Origin: Rhodococcus sp. SGAir0479
Lineage (GTDB): Bacteria > Actinomycetota > Actinomycetes > Mycobacteriales > Mycobacteriaceae
Reading direction: 5' to 3'
Length of the DNA stretch: 64,000 bases
Assembly (NCBI RefSeq): GCF_005484805.1
Contig: NZ_CP039432.1
Span: 682,001 to 746,000, forward strand
Shown here: one piece after another, positions 1 to 9,632 of the stretch
How positions within the stretch are numbered: the stretch's first letter is position 1
Layout: each line of letters opens with the position of its first letter
Program-made: the position numbers and the translations under genes
Notes under the pieces: model-generated
Seen by the model: only the letters and a program-made list of their open reading frames with translations
Database searches by the model: none
Told to the model about the DNA's origin: nothing

Positions 1-3000
1 GCTCCTCGAACACCGAACGGAACTTGCCGGTGGTGAAGTCCTCGAGGTTGCTGACCGCGGCCTTGTTGCGCAGCATCGACTTGGGCGTGAACACCACGAG
101 CGGGCGGCGGATGCCGTCGAGGTGGTGACGACGCAGCAGGTGGAAGTAGCTGGCCGGGGTCGACGGCATCGCGACCGTCATCGAGCCCTCGGCGCACAGC
201 TGCAGGAACCGCTCGATGCGGCCGGACGTGTGGTCCGGGCCCTGGCCCTCGTGGCCGTGCGGCAGCAGCAGCACGACGTCGGACAGCTGGCCCCACTTGG
301 CCTCACCGGACGAGATGAACTCGTCGATGATGGTCTGGGCGCCGTTGACGAAGTCGCCGAACTGCGCCTCCCACAGCACCAGGGCGTCGGGGTTGCCGAC
401 CGAGTAGCCGTACTCGAAGCCCAGGCCCGCGAACTCGGTCAGTGCCGAGTCGTACACCAGGAACTTGCCGCCGTTGTCGGCCTCCGCCGCGAGCTCCGCG
501 ATGGGGTTGTACTCGTCGCCGGTCTTGCGGTCGATGAGCACCGAGTGGCGCTGCGTGAACGTGCCGCGGCGCGAGTCCTGGCCGGCCAGGCGCACCAGTG
601 CGCCCTGTTCGGCGAGCGAACCGAACGCGAGGAGCTCGGCGAAGGCCCAGTCGATGTGACCCTCGCGGGACATCTCCCGGCGCTTCTCGATGACCGGCTT
701 GACGCGCGGGTGCACCGTGAAACCGTCGGGGACGTTGACGAATGCGTCACCGATGCGGGCGAGCGTCGCGGCGTCGACGGCCGTGGTCAGGCGTGCCGGC
801 GGGGTCTGGTCCAGCTCCACCGACTCCGACGGTTCCGGTTTGAACTTCTCGAGCTCACGGACCTCGTTGAACACCCGCTCGAGCTGACCCTGGTAGTCAC
901 GCAGGGCGTCTTCGGCTTCCTTGAGCGAGATGTCGCCGCGGCCGATCAGGGCCTCGGTGTAGCTCTTGCGGACGCTGCGCTTGGTGTCGATCAGGTCGTA
1001 CATCGCCGGCTGCGTCATCGACGGGTCGTCGCCCTCGTTGTGACCGCGACGGCGGTAGCAGATGAGGTCGATGATGACGTCCTTGCCGAACTTCTCACGG
1101 AAGTCGACGGCGAGCTGCGCCACCCAGACACAGGCCTCGGGGTCGTCGCCGTTGACGTGGAAGATCGGCGCGCCGATCATCTTGGCGACGTCGGTGCAGT
1201 ACTCGGACGAACGCGAGTGCTCCGGGGCGGTGGTGAAGCCGACCTGGTTGTTGACGACGACGTGCACGGTGCCACCGGTGCGGTAGCCGCGCAGCAGCGC
1301 CAGGTTCAGGGTCTCGGCCACGACACCCTGGCCGGCGAACGCCGCGTCACCGTGGAGCATGAGCGGCATGACCGTGAAGCCGTCCTGGCCCTTGTCCAGG
1401 ATGTCCTGCTTGGCGCGGACGAGGCCCTCGAGGACCGGGTCCACCGCCTCGAGGTGCGACGGGTTCGCGGTCAGCGACACCTTGATGTCGTTCTCGCCGA
1501 ACATTTGGATGTAGGTGCCCTCGGCGCCCAGGTGGTACTTCACGTCGCCGGAGCCGTGTGCGGCGGCCGGGTTCATGTTGCCCTCGAACTCGGTGAAGAT
1601 CTTCGAGTAGGGCTTGCCGACGATGTTCGCCAGCACGTTGAGGCGACCGCGGTGCGGCATACCGATGACGACCTCGTCGAGGCTGTGCTCGGCGGCCTGG
1701 TCGATGATCGCGTCCATCATCGGGATGACGGACTCGGCACCCTCGAGCGAGAACCGCTTCTGCCCGACGTACTTGGTCTGCAGGAAGGTCTCGAACGCCT
1801 CGGCGGCGTTGAGCTTGCTCAGGATGTACTTCTGCTGCGCGACCGTCGGCTTGACGTGCTTGGCCTCGACCCGCTCCTGCAGCCAGGACTGCTGCTCGGG
1901 CTCGAGGATGTGGGTGTACTCGACGCCGATGTGGCGGCAGTACGCGTCCCGCAGGATCGACAGCACGTCGCGCAGCTTCATCCGCGCCTGGCCGTGGAAG
2001 CCGCCGACGTTGAACTCGCGGTCGAGGTCCCACAGCGTCAGACCGTGGGTGGTGACGTCGAGGTCGGGGTGGCTGCGGAACTTGTCCTTGACGAACTGCA
2101 GCGGGTCGGTGTCGGCCATCAGGTGACCGCGGTTGCGGTACGCGGCGATGAGCTCGAGCACACGGGTGTTCTTGTCGACGGCGCCCTCGGGCACGTCCTT
2201 GCGCCAGCGGACCGGCTCGTAAGGAATGTGCAGCGAGTGGAAGATCTCGTCGTAGAACTCGTCGCTGATCAGCAGGTTGTGGATCGTGCGCAGGAAGTCG
2301 CCGGACTCGGCGCCCTGGATGATCCGGTGATCGTAGGTGGAGGTCAGCGTCATGAGCTTGCCGACGCCCATCTCGGCGATGCGCTCGTCGCTCGCACCCT
2401 GGAACTCGGCGGGGTACTCCATGGCGCCGGCGCCGATGATGGCGCCCTGACCCTGCATGAGGCGCGGCACCGAGTGCACGGTGCCGATGCCGCCCGGGTT
2501 GGTCAGCGAGATCGTGACACCGGAGAAGTCCTCGGCTGTGAGCTTGCCGTCGCGCGCACGCCGGACGATGTCCTCGTAGGCGCTGTAGAACTGCACGAAG
2601 TTCATCGATTCGCAGCCCTTGATGGCGGCGACGACGAGCGAGCGGCTGCCGTTCTTGCCGGGCAGGTCGATGGCGAGGCCGAGGTTGGTGCTCGCCGGGG
2701 TGACGACGTTCGGCTTGCCGTCGATCTCGGCGAAGTGGCGGTTCATGTTCGGGAACGACTTGACCGCCTGCACGATCGCGTACCCGAGGATGTGGGTGAA
2801 CGAGATCTTGCCGCCACGGGTCCGGGCGAGGTGGTTGTTGATGACGATGCGGTTGTCGAACATCAACTTCGCGGGCACAGCGCGGACGCTGGTCGCGGTC
2901 GGGATCGAGAGCGACGCCGACATGTTGCGGGCCACCGTCGCAGCCGCGCCGCGCAGGACCTGGTTGGTGTCCTGGGTGGCCGCTTCGGTGGTCTCCGCCT

Positions 3001-3406
3001 TGGGAGCAGCAGCAGGCTTGGAGGCAGCGGGCTTGGGTGCGGCAGCGGCCTTGGGGGCAGCGGCCTTGGTGGCGGCGGCCGGCTTCGCCGCGGCAGCGGA
3101 CTCGGCAGCCGCGGGCGGGGTCGCCGCCTTGGGGGCCTGAGCCGGAGCGGATGCCTCGGTTGCGGGGGCGGCGGGCGCGGGAGCTGCAGAGGCCCCAGCC
3201 GCACCGTTCGCCTTCTTGGTGGCGACGTCGCCAGCGCCGTTGAGCGCTTCACCGTTTCCGCCCGCATTCGCCGCATCGGGCGAGTAATCGGTCAGGAACT
3301 CGTGCCAACTGGCGTCCACGGATGAGGGATCATCCTGGAAGCGTTGGTACATCTCGTCAACCAACCACTGGTTCTGTCCGAACTGGGAAGTAGAGCTGCT
3401 GCTCAC
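1..3406 (-). CDS. kgd: Multifunctional 2-oxoglutarate decarboxylase/dehydrogenase E1, with E2-like domain (3' end cut by window)
   Basis: This is the large TCA-cycle enzyme that decarboxylates 2-oxoglutarate with thiamine diphosphate and works with E2/E3 subunits in the actinobacterial oxoglutarate dehydrogenase. About 1135 codons are visible; the M. tuberculosis protein has about 1231, so roughly 100 C-terminal residues lie outside the window. The chosen GTG start gives the N-terminus typical of Kgd ([19 protein letters not shown]). An Ala/Pro-rich linker (about residues 60-140) follows, then a succinyltransferase-like domain with [11 protein letters not shown] near residue 355, and the E1 domain with [10 protein letters not shown] near residue 685. 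The run of more than 1000 residues read in the plus-strand direction across the same bases is a shadow. A -10-like TATAGG and a 12-bp palindrome lie just upstream. Identity is near certain. Confidence 0.97.
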   Translation of the reverse strand, partial: MSSSSTSQFGQNQWLVDEMYQRFQDDPSSVDASWHEFLTDYSPDAANAGGNGEALNGAGDVATKKANGAAGASAAPAPAAPATEASAPAQAPKAATPPAAAESAAAAKPAAATKAAAPKAAAAPKPAASKPAAAPKAETTEAATQDTNQVLRGAAATVARNMSASLSIPTATSVRAVPAKLMFDNRIVINNHLARTRGGKISFTHILGYAIVQAVKSFPNMNRHFAEIDGKPNVVTPASTNLGLAIDLPGKNGSRSLVVAAIKGCESMNFVQFYSAYEDIVRRARDGKLTAEDFSGVTISLTNPGGIGTVHSVPRLMQGQGAIIGAGAMEYPAEFQGASDERIAEMGVGKLMTLTSTYDHRIIQGAESGDFLRTIHNLLISDEFYDEIFHSLHIPYEPVRWRKDVPEGAVDKNTRVLELIAAYRNRGHLMADTDPLQFVKDKFRSHPDLDVTTHGLTLWDLDREFNVGGFHGQARMKLRDVLSILRDAYCRHIGVEYTHILEPEQQSWLQERVEAKHVKPTVAQQKYILSKLNAAEAFETFLQTKYVGQKRFSLEGAESVIPMMDAIIDQAAEHSLDEVVIGMPHRGRLNVLANIVGKPYSKIFTEFEGNMNPAAAHGSGDVKYHLGAEGTYIQMFGENDIKVSLTANPSHLEAVDPVLEGLVRAKQDILDKGQDGFTVMPLMLHGDAAFAGQGVVAETLNLALLRGYRTGGTVHVVVNNQVGFTTAPEHSRSSEYCTDVAKMIGAPIFHVNGDDPEACVWVAQLAVDFREKFGKDVIIDLICYRRRGHNEGDDPSMTQPAMYDLIDTKRSVRKSYTEALIGRGDISLKEAEDALRDYQGQLERVFNEVRELEKFKPEPSESVELDQTPPARLTTAVDAATLARIGDAFVNVPDGFTVHPRVKPVIEKRREMSREGHIDWAFAELLAFGSLAEQGALVRLAGQDSRRGTFTQRHSVLIDRKTGDEYNPIAELAAEADNGGKFLVYDSALTEFAGLGFEYGYSVGNPDALVLWEAQFGDFVNGAQTIIDEFISSGEAKWGQLSDVVLLLPHGHEGQGPDHTSGRIERFLQLCAEGSMTVAMPSTPASYFHLLRRHHLDGIRRPLVVFTPKSMLRNKAAVSNLEDFTTGKFRSVFEE

Positions 3407-3451
3407 GGCAGGTGTTCGCCTCGTTTCTTTCTTCGGTACCCGATCAGAGCG

Positions 3452-3474
3452 CCTATACACATGAGGCTAGCCTC
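3452..3474 (-). promoter_or_regulatory. Candidate kgd promoter with 12-bp palindrome
   Basis: Read on the minus strand, TATAGG (3452-3457) is a plausible -10 about 45 bases before the kgd GTG. Directly upstream lies the perfect palindrome GAGGCTAGCCTC (3463-3474), in the spacer/-35 region where a repressor would block RNA polymerase. I do not recognise the motif, and the start site is inferred. Confidence 0.35.
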
Positions 3475-3518
3475 CGCGCGACGAGCTCGGGCATCCGGTC
3501 CGTCGCGTGTCGGCTGTC

Positions 3519-6500
3519 TCACATTGTTGCGATGGGGTCTCCATCGATGACGGTTCTCGTGGACGAATTATTCCCCTGTTCACCGGCCGCCGCATCACAG
3601 AGTCGCGCGTAGTGGCCGCCTGCTCGCCGAAGGGCGTCGTGAGCACCGGTTTCGACGATCCGGCCGCCCTCGACGACCACGATGAGATCGGCCTGCGCGG
3701 CGGTCGCCAGCCGGTGCGCGACCACGACCGATGTCCGCCGCCGAGTGACCATTTGGTTCGATTCCAGGACCAATCGCTCCGTGGCCGGATCGAGGGTCGC
3801 GGTCGCCTCGTCGAGCAGCATCAGGTCGGGGTCGACCATCTCGGCGCGCGCGAGCGCGATCAGCTGCCGCTGGCCGGCGGACAGGCCCTGTCCGCGTTCC
3901 CCGATCGGCTGGTTCATTCCGCCGGAGAGGGCCGCGATGGTGGGCAGGGCGCCCACGGCGCGCGCCGCGGCCTCGATCTCGGCCCGCGACGCGTCCGGAC
4001 GTCCGTAGGCGATGTTGCTCGCCACGGTGCCGGTGAACAGGTGGGCCTCCTGGGGGACCACGCCCAGCCGGCCGCGGTACCGGTGTAGGGGATAGCGGCG
4101 CAGGTCCTCACCGTCGACGCGCACCGAACCGGACGTCGGGTCGTAGAAGCGGGCCAGGAGCTTGACGACCGTGGACTTGCCCGCGCCGGTGCGCCCCACG
4201 AGCGCGACCGTCGTCCCGGCCGGGACGTGCAGGTTGATCTCGCGCAGCGCGTCGGAGTCGGCGCCCCGGTACCGGAAGCCGACGTCGTCGAACCGGACCT
4301 CGCCGCGCAGATGACCCTCGATCGGGACGGTGTCACCCGGGTCGGCCGTCTCGATCGAGCTCGGCGTCGCGAGCAGATCGGCGATCCGCCGCAGCCCGAC
4401 GTCCGCCTGCTGGTAGCCGTCGAACACCTGCGACAGCTGTTGGATCGGGCCGAAGAGCAGTCCCAGGTACAACACGAACGCGACCAGGGTGCCGGCGCTC
4501 GTGGCGCCGTCCGCGACGCGCTGCGCCCCGACGAAGACGACCGCGGCCAGTGCCAGGTCGGACAGGAACGTGATGAACGGGAAGTACACCGAGATGGCGC
4601 GCTGCGACCGCATCCGGCTGCGGCGGTAGCTGTCCGCGCGTTCGGCGAACCGTCGGGCGGCGAACTCCTCACGCCGGTAGGCCTGGGCGGCTCGCAGGCC
4701 GGCGATGTTCTCCTGGAACTCGGCGTTGACCAGTGAGATCCGCTCGCGGGAGACGCTGTACGCGGTGCCCGAGACCCGGCGGAAGACGAGCGTGGCGATC
4801 GACAACGGCACGAGCGCGGCCAGCGCCACCAGCGCGAGTGCCGCATCGGTGGCCAGCAACGCGACCGCGATGCCCACCAGGGTGAGCAGCGCGACGACCG
4901 CCGTCGACAGCCCGGTCTGGATGAAGGTCGACAACGCGTCTACGTCCGTGGTCATCCGCGTCATGATCCGTCCGGACAGCTCCCGCTCGTAGTAGTCGAG
5001 GCCGAGTCTTTGCAGGTGGGCGTAGCTGCGCACGCGCAGCCCGAACAGCACCCGTTCGCCGGCCCGCGCGGTGATCACCGTGAGGATCGCGACCACGAGC
5101 CAGCCGACGAGGGCGAGGGTGCCGCCCACCGCGGTGGCCGCCCACAGTGGCCCGACATCGCCCGGGACCACCCCGTGGTCGATCGCGAACCGCACGATCG
5201 ACGGGAACGTGATGCCGATCAGCGAGTCCAGGGCCAGGCACAGCACGACACCGGCCAGGAGCCACCGCACGGGGCGCAGCAGGCGCCCCAGCCGGAACTC
5301 GGAGTCGTCGCGGCGGATCGCGGCGGTATCGGTCCGCGGATCCTCGTCCGCGGGCGGCAGCGCCTCGACGGCACGGCGCAACTCGGGGGTGGCGGCCACC
5401 CCGCCGAGCGCGCCGGCCATGTGGCCGCCGCCGCCGTGCCCACCCCCGCCGCCGGGACGGCCGGGGTCGGGCGCGCCGGCCGCGGTTTCGTCGTCGTCGC
5501 CCGCGACGGCCGGCCACAGCTGCGCCTCGGTGGGCTCGACGACGGGTGCGGTGGCTGGTGCGTCGGGTTCGGTGCCGAGCGGATCCGGCGCCGAGAGCAG
5601 GGTGCGGAACAGGGCGCAGCGGGCGTCGAGTTCGGTGACGGTCCCGATGTCCACGATCCGGCCGCCGTCGAGAACGGCGACGCGGTCGGCGAGCGTGAGG
5701 GTGGAACGACGGTGGGCCAGGACGAGAGTGGTGCGGCGGCGGCTGTCGCGCAGCGCCTCGAAGATCGTGGCCTCGGTGCCCGCGTCCACCGCGGACGTGG
5801 CGTCGTCGAGGACCAGCACCCGCGGATCGACCAGCAGCGCCCGCGCCAGGGCCACGCGCTGTCGCTGGCCGCCGGACAGCGTGAGTCCGCGTTCACCGAC
5901 GACCGTGTCGTATCCCTCCGGCAGCGCCGCGACGAAGTCGTCGGCCTGCGCGAGCCGCGCGGCGGCGCGGATCTCCTCGGCGGTGGCGTCGGGCCGGCCC
6001 AGGGCGATGTTCGCGGCGATCGTGTCCGAGAACAGGAACGGCTCGTCGAACACGAGCCCCACGGCCTCCCGGAGCTGCTCGGCACGGAGCTCGGTGACGT
6101 CGTACCTGTGTCCGCCGTTCGTCAGCGCGACGGAGCCAGCACCGGGCGTGTAGAAGCGGGGCAGCAGCAACGACAGCGCGGTCTTGCCGGAGCCGGCCGG
6201 GCCGACGACCGCCACCGATTCGCCGGGGGCGATGGTGAGGTCGAGACCGTCGAGTACGTCGCGGCCCTCCTCGAACCCGAACGAGACGTCGCGCAGGTCC
6301 ACCCCGAGCGGACCGTCGGGCAGGTCGGTGGGATGCGCGGGATCGGCGACGTCGGGTTCGGTGTCGATCACCTCGTAGACGCGTTCGACGGCGGCCCGCG
6401 ACAGCTGGGCCATGATGACGACCTGCGACAGCGTGCGGGTGGCGGCCGTCATGGTCGTGACGTACGTCGCGAACGCCAGGAACGTGCCGACGGTGATGGA

Positions 6501-7367
6501 ACCGTGCAACGCGAGGTAGCCGCCCAGCGCCACCACACCGACCAGGCCGAGCTGGGGGATCGCGGCCATCGACGGCGCGAACCGGGTGTTGATCCGGGCG
6601 GCCCGCATCCGTTCGGCGAAGAGCGTGCGGCCGAGCCCCTCGAGCTGGTCCACCGCGCGGGACTCCTGCCCGAACCCTTTGACGACCCGGACACCGGTGA
6701 CGGTTTCCTCGACGTGTTGGGCCAGGTCGGCGGCGCGTTGCTGGGCCGACCACGTGGCCGCGAACAGCGTGGGCCGCACGGCGTAGACGACGAGGGCGAC
6801 GGCGGGCACCACGACGAGCGCGACGACGGTGAGCAGGGGCGAGAGCCACGCCATGATCACCAGCGCCAGCACGAACTGCAGGACCACGCCCGCCGACATC
6901 GGGACCATCGCCAGCAGGCCCTGGACCAGTTGGAGGTCGGTGATCGAGCGGGACACCACCTGCCCGGTGCGGATCTGGTCCTGACCGCGCCCGTCGAGAC
7001 GTTGCAGCGAACCGAGCAGTCCCAGCCGCAGGTCGTGCTGGACGTCCAGCGACAGCCGGCCCGCGAGCATCCGGCGCCCGTACTGACAGCCGAAGCGCAC
7101 GCACGCGAGCACGGCGATGACGATCGCGATCCCCGCGATGACGCGCGTGGCCGTGGATTCCCCGGCCGAGGCCGCGTCGAGCGCGACCTTGGTCAGCAGC
7201 GGGAACAGGATGTCGATGACCGCGGCGACCACGGTCACCACCAGTGCTCCCACCGCCGTCCGGCGGTGGGTCCAGCACTCCGCCGCGAGCCTCTTGATCC
7301 AGCCCGGGCGACCGTCGGCCTCCGTCTGTGTGTCCTGGGTAGCCGTCGCGGTGTCCTGTGTAGCCAT
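3519..7367 (-). CDS. Fused two-half ABC exporter (TMD-NBD-TMD-NBD), Rv0194-like
   Basis: A single 1282-residue chain holds two complete ABC exporter halves. Type-IV membrane domains span about residues 30-320 and 695-990, and nucleotide-binding domains about 355-590 and 1025-1265, joined by a Gly/His-rich linker near 640. NBD1 has GPAGSGKT and LSGGQRQR, but its Walker B ends LVLDDATSAVD, with Asp where the catalytic Glu should be. NBD2 has GRTGAGKST, LSAGQRQ and the normal LLDEATATLD. One degenerate and one canonical site is the pattern of asymmetric exporters. The start ATG is the one followed by ATQDTATATQDTQ; the frame stays open upstream but overlaps the preceding gene. It follows an ABC ATPase gene by 53 bases and is probably co-transcribed. 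Family members include the M. tuberculosis multidrug pump Rv0194; the substrate here is unknown. Confidence 0.93.
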   Translation of the reverse strand: MATQDTATATQDTQTEADGRPGWIKRLAAECWTHRRTAVGALVVTVVAAVIDILFPLLTKVALDAASAGESTATRVIAGIAIVIAVLACVRFGCQYGRRMLAGRLSLDVQHDLRLGLLGSLQRLDGRGQDQIRTGQVVSRSITDLQLVQGLLAMVPMSAGVVLQFVLALVIMAWLSPLLTVVALVVVPAVALVVYAVRPTLFAATWSAQQRAADLAQHVEETVTGVRVVKGFGQESRAVDQLEGLGRTLFAERMRAARINTRFAPSMAAIPQLGLVGVVALGGYLALHGSITVGTFLAFATYVTTMTAATRTLSQVVIMAQLSRAAVERVYEVIDTEPDVADPAHPTDLPDGPLGVDLRDVSFGFEEGRDVLDGLDLTIAPGESVAVVGPAGSGKTALSLLLPRFYTPGAGSVALTNGGHRYDVTELRAEQLREAVGLVFDEPFLFSDTIAANIALGRPDATAEEIRAAARLAQADDFVAALPEGYDTVVGERGLTLSGGQRQRVALARALLVDPRVLVLDDATSAVDAGTEATIFEALRDSRRRTTLVLAHRRSTLTLADRVAVLDGGRIVDIGTVTELDARCALFRTLLSAPDPLGTEPDAPATAPVVEPTEAQLWPAVAGDDDETAAGAPDPGRPGGGGGHGGGGHMAGALGGVAATPELRRAVEALPPADEDPRTDTAAIRRDDSEFRLGRLLRPVRWLLAGVVLCLALDSLIGITFPSIVRFAIDHGVVPGDVGPLWAATAVGGTLALVGWLVVAILTVITARAGERVLFGLRVRSYAHLQRLGLDYYERELSGRIMTRMTTDVDALSTFIQTGLSTAVVALLTLVGIAVALLATDAALALVALAALVPLSIATLVFRRVSGTAYSVSRERISLVNAEFQENIAGLRAAQAYRREEFAARRFAERADSYRRSRMRSQRAISVYFPFITFLSDLALAAVVFVGAQRVADGATSAGTLVAFVLYLGLLFGPIQQLSQVFDGYQQADVGLRRIADLLATPSSIETADPGDTVPIEGHLRGEVRFDDVGFRYRGADSDALREINLHVPAGTTVALVGRTGAGKSTVVKLLARFYDPTSGSVRVDGEDLRRYPLHRYRGRLGVVPQEAHLFTGTVASNIAYGRPDASRAEIEAAARAVGALPTIAALSGGMNQPIGERGQGLSAGQRQLIALARAEMVDPDLMLLDEATATLDPATERLVLESNQMVTRRRTSVVVAHRLATAAQADLIVVVEGGRIVETGAHDALRRAGGHYARLCDAAAGEQGNNSSTRTVIDGDPIATM

Positions 7368-7420
7368 CGCGATCAACCGTAGTCCGGCCGGGCGACATAC
7401 CGGACCGTGGCCGCTTCGCA

Positions 7421-8356
7421 TCAGGTCCGGCGCGGTCCCTCCGTCATCGTCCGGAGCACGTGCGCGAGATCGACGTGTTCGTGGGCGGCGCCGTAGACGG
7501 TGGCGCCGGACGCCGCGGCGGCGCGGCCGACGGCCGCAGCGTCCGCGCCGGCGACCGCCACCCGCCCGTCGGGCAACCGGCGGACGTCGACGATGCCGGC
7601 CGCCGCGAGGGCTGTCGCGAGTCCGTAGGGGTCGGAGCTGGCGACGCAGATCCGATCTCGGCAGGCGGCTCGCAGTTGCGTCAGGGGGCCTTCGTGGACC
7701 ACCGCACCCCGTGCCACGACGACGACGTGATCGAGGATCGGCGCGAGCTCGGTAAGCCCGCGGCTCGCGATCAGCACGGTACGGCCGGGGCGGACGAAGT
7801 CGACGAGGAACTGCCGCAGCCACGCGATGCCCGCGGTGTCCAGACCGTCGGCCGGCTCGTCGAGCACCAGCATCAGGGGGTCCGCCGGCAGCGCGGTGGC
7901 GAGCCGCAACCGGAGGCGCCGGTGCGGTACCGACGTGCCGGTAGCGCGGAGGGCGGTGTCGGTCAGTCCCACCCGGCGCAGCGCGTGCCGCGCCCGCTCG
8001 TCCGGGACGCCGGCGGCCGCGGCGTACACCCGCAGGCTGTCGAGCGCGCCGCGGACCGGGTGCGGTCCGCGGGTGTCGAGCACGGCGCCGACGCCGCGCG
8101 TGGGTACGGGGAGCGCGCGCAGCGGGGACGCGCCGATCGTCGTGGAGCCGGTGTCCGGCCGGACGCGCCCGAGCAGCATCTCCAGCGTGGTCGTCTTGCC
8201 GGCGCCGTCGGGACCGACGAGTGCGGTGATCGCGCCGCGCGGCGCGGTGAAGCTCAGGTGGGCCACAGCCTGGACGGCGCCGAAGCGCTTGGACAGATCG
8301 TGCACGGCGACCGCGGGCCCGCCCGCCGATGCCACCCTCGGTCGTTGCTCCGTCAT
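7421..8356 (-). CDS. ABC-2-type ATP-binding protein with degenerate signature motif
   Basis: The 311-residue protein resembles DrrA/CcmA-type ATPases. Walker A is GPDGAGKTT near residue 50 and Walker B is MLVLDEPADGLD near 165. The signature expected just before Walker B (LSGGQ, or the YSLGMRQR of this subfamily) is replaced by SVPHRRLRLRL, so normal ATP-sandwich formation is doubtful. No permease gene adjoins it; the next gene downstream is the self-contained fused exporter. The ATG chosen is preceded by GGGGGT at a good distance, and the upstream in-frame extension runs over a hairpin and was discarded. It may be a regulatory or non-transport ATPase, or a decaying gene. Family assignment is firm; function is unknown. 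Confidence 0.82.
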   Translation of the reverse strand: MTEQRPRVASAGGPAVAVHDLSKRFGAVQAVAHLSFTAPRGAITALVGPDGAGKTTTLEMLLGRVRPDTGSTTIGASPLRALPVPTRGVGAVLDTRGPHPVRGALDSLRVYAAAAGVPDERARHALRRVGLTDTALRATGTSVPHRRLRLRLATALPADPLMLVLDEPADGLDTAGIAWLRQFLVDFVRPGRTVLIASRGLTELAPILDHVVVVARGAVVHEGPLTQLRAACRDRICVASSDPYGLATALAAAGIVDVRRLPDGRVAVAGADAAAVGRAAAASGATVYGAAHEHVDLAHVLRTMTEGPRRT

Positions 8357-8384
8357 CGCCGACCCCCGATGCACCCGAGGTTGC

Positions 8385-8423
8385 GGCCGCGCATCCGGCG
8401 CCGACGACGCCGGATGCGCGGCC
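8385..8423. terminator. 16-bp stem hairpin after the DUF305 gene
   Basis: A perfect 16-base inverted repeat (8385-8400 and 8408-8423) with a 7-base loop begins 8 bases past the DUF305 stop codon. There is no U-run, as is common in GC-rich actinobacteria. It would end or attenuate the DUF6153-DUF305 transcript before the ABC ATPase gene. Confidence 0.65.
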
Positions 8424-8430
8424 CGTGCCA

Positions 8431-9114
8431 CTACTTGTTCAGCAGATCCTGCATCTGCGTGATCTCGGCCTGCTGGCTTGCAACGATCTGCTGCGCCAGC
8501 TGCCGCACCTGCTCGCTCTCACCGGTGTCGAGAATCTGCTCGGAGCTGGCCACTGCACCCTCGTGATGTTCGATCATCATCTCGAGCCACATGCGATCGA
8601 AGTCGGCGCCGTTGGCGTTCTCGAGGGCTTGCATCTGCTCGCCGGTCATCATGCCTTCGTGCCCGCCGGACATCCCCGGCATGCTCGACATCTCGCCGTG
8701 ATTCATGCCTTCGTGCCCCTGCGCCGTCGTCTCGCCGTTGCCGGGGGTCGGGATGCCGCTGGGCTCCGGGACGCCCCACGCCTTCAGCCACCCCTCCATC
8801 TGCTCGATCTCGGGGCCCTGCGCCTTCTCGATCTGCTGGGCGAGCGCGACGACCTCCGGATTTCCGCTGCGGCTGGGCACCAGTTCGGCCATCTCGACCG
8901 CCTGTTCGTGGTGCGGGATCATCATCTCGACGTACGCCACGTCGGCGTCGTTGTGGGCGCCGCCCTGCTCGTTCGTGCCGGACGCCGCGGCGGACGTGGT
9001 GACCGCGGTGGTCGTGGTGCCCGTGTCGTTGTCGACGTCGTCGGAGCAGCCGACGAGGAGCGTGACGGTGGCCGCTGCGGCACCGACGGCGACGAGCATG
9101 CGCTTGGTGTTCAT
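8431..9114 (-). CDS. DUF305 family lipoprotein, Met/His-rich, probably copper-binding
   Basis: The 227-residue protein begins with a lipoprotein signal peptide ending LVGC, so it is probably anchored outside the membrane. It carries the two DUF305 half-repeats, MMIPHHEQAVEMAELV and MMIEHHEGAVASSEQI, separated by a Met/His/Gly-rich stretch (HEGMNHGEMSSMPGMSGG). Such His-His and Met patterns suit soft-metal binding, and the DUF305 protein CopM of cyanobacteria binds copper. The ATG at 9114 gives a typical signal peptide; a GTG four codons upstream (9126) is possible. It lies 79 bases after the DUF6153 gene. Copper handling is inference from the family, the residues and a cop-box-like sequence before the partner gene. 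Confidence 0.85.
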   Translation of the reverse strand: MNTKRMLVAVGAAAATVTLLVGCSDDVDNDTGTTTTAVTTSAAASGTNEQGGAHNDADVAYVEMMIPHHEQAVEMAELVPSRSGNPEVVALAQQIEKAQGPEIEQMEGWLKAWGVPEPSGIPTPGNGETTAQGHEGMNHGEMSSMPGMSGGHEGMMTGEQMQALENANGADFDRMWLEMMIEHHEGAVASSEQILDTGESEQVRQLAQQIVASQQAEITQMQDLLNK

Positions 9115-9193
9115 GGAAATCTGCACTTTCTGTCTGGTGATCGTGGACCGGACTGCGGCCGGAACGGCTCGGGGCCGCGCCGCAGTGGCCCTG

Positions 9194-9601
9194 TCACACC
9201 CGCAGGATGCACAGCGAGGACAGGAAGACCGAGGTGGTTCGGGCGAAGGGTGGGGCGCGTCCGACGCCGCCGGCCCGAGCCGACGGTCGGCGCGGCCGCG
9301 CCGGGCCGCCGCGGGCCGTGCGCAGCAGTAGCCACGCCGTGACGGCCAGCAACGCCGCGGCCAGCAGGATCGCCAGACACATGTGGAAGCCGGCGTGATC
9401 GCGGCCGTGCGCGGGGGCGGGAGCGTCGTCGGCGGCCGCCGACGGTCCGGGAGCGGCCTGCTCGGCCGGATGGTGGGCCGACACCGCCGGACCGGCCGCG
9501 CCCAGCGTGCCCGTGGTCACATGATGCATCGCCAGGATGCCGAACACGAGGGCGCAGAGTGCGGCCAATCGTGTGAGCGATGCTCGAACCTGCCCCGGCA
9601 T
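9194..9601 (-). CDS. DUF6153 family small membrane protein, His-containing
   Basis: This 135-residue protein has an N-terminal membrane segment (LAALCALVFGILAM), a His-bearing external-looking stretch with HHVTTG, HH and HGRDHAGFHM, and a second membrane segment (LAILLAAALLAVTAWLLL). The tail is basic and ends in CILRV. DUF6153 genes commonly sit beside DUF305 genes in actinobacteria, as here. The ATG at 9601 lies 7 bases after a -10-like TACAGT, which suggests a leaderless message. A role in periplasmic copper is inference; no enzyme motif is visible. Confidence 0.75.
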   Translation of the reverse strand: MPGQVRASLTRLAALCALVFGILAMHHVTTGTLGAAGPAVSAHHPAEQAAPGPSAAADDAPAPAHGRDHAGFHMCLAILLAAALLAVTAWLLLRTARGGPARPRRPSARAGGVGRAPPFARTTSVFLSSLCILRV

Positions 9602-9604
9602 GGT

Positions 9605-9614
9605 TACAACTGTA
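9605..9614 (-). promoter_or_regulatory. TACA-nn-TGTA box overlapping the -10 of the DUF6153-DUF305 unit
   Basis: TACAACTGTA matches the TACAnnTGTA core bound by CopY/BlaI-family repressors. It sits 4-13 bases before the DUF6153 ATG. On the minus strand its TACAGT would serve as a -10 element 7 bases from the ATG. The weaker flanks extend the dyad to a 15-base GGT-ACA/TGT-ACC pattern. No CopY/BlaI gene is in the window, so the link is inferred. Confidence 0.45.
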
Positions 9615-9632
9615 CCGACCGGGAGGGTGCGG

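Noticed and set aside
122-3325. Very long plus-strand reading frame opposite kgd
   Set aside because: It is the antisense of a clearly recognised enzyme, with low-complexity Gly/Arg/Val-rich translation and no family features.
7368-7823. Extended start for the fused ABC exporter
   Set aside because: It would overlap the upstream ABC ATPase gene and adds Arg-rich sequence without similarity.
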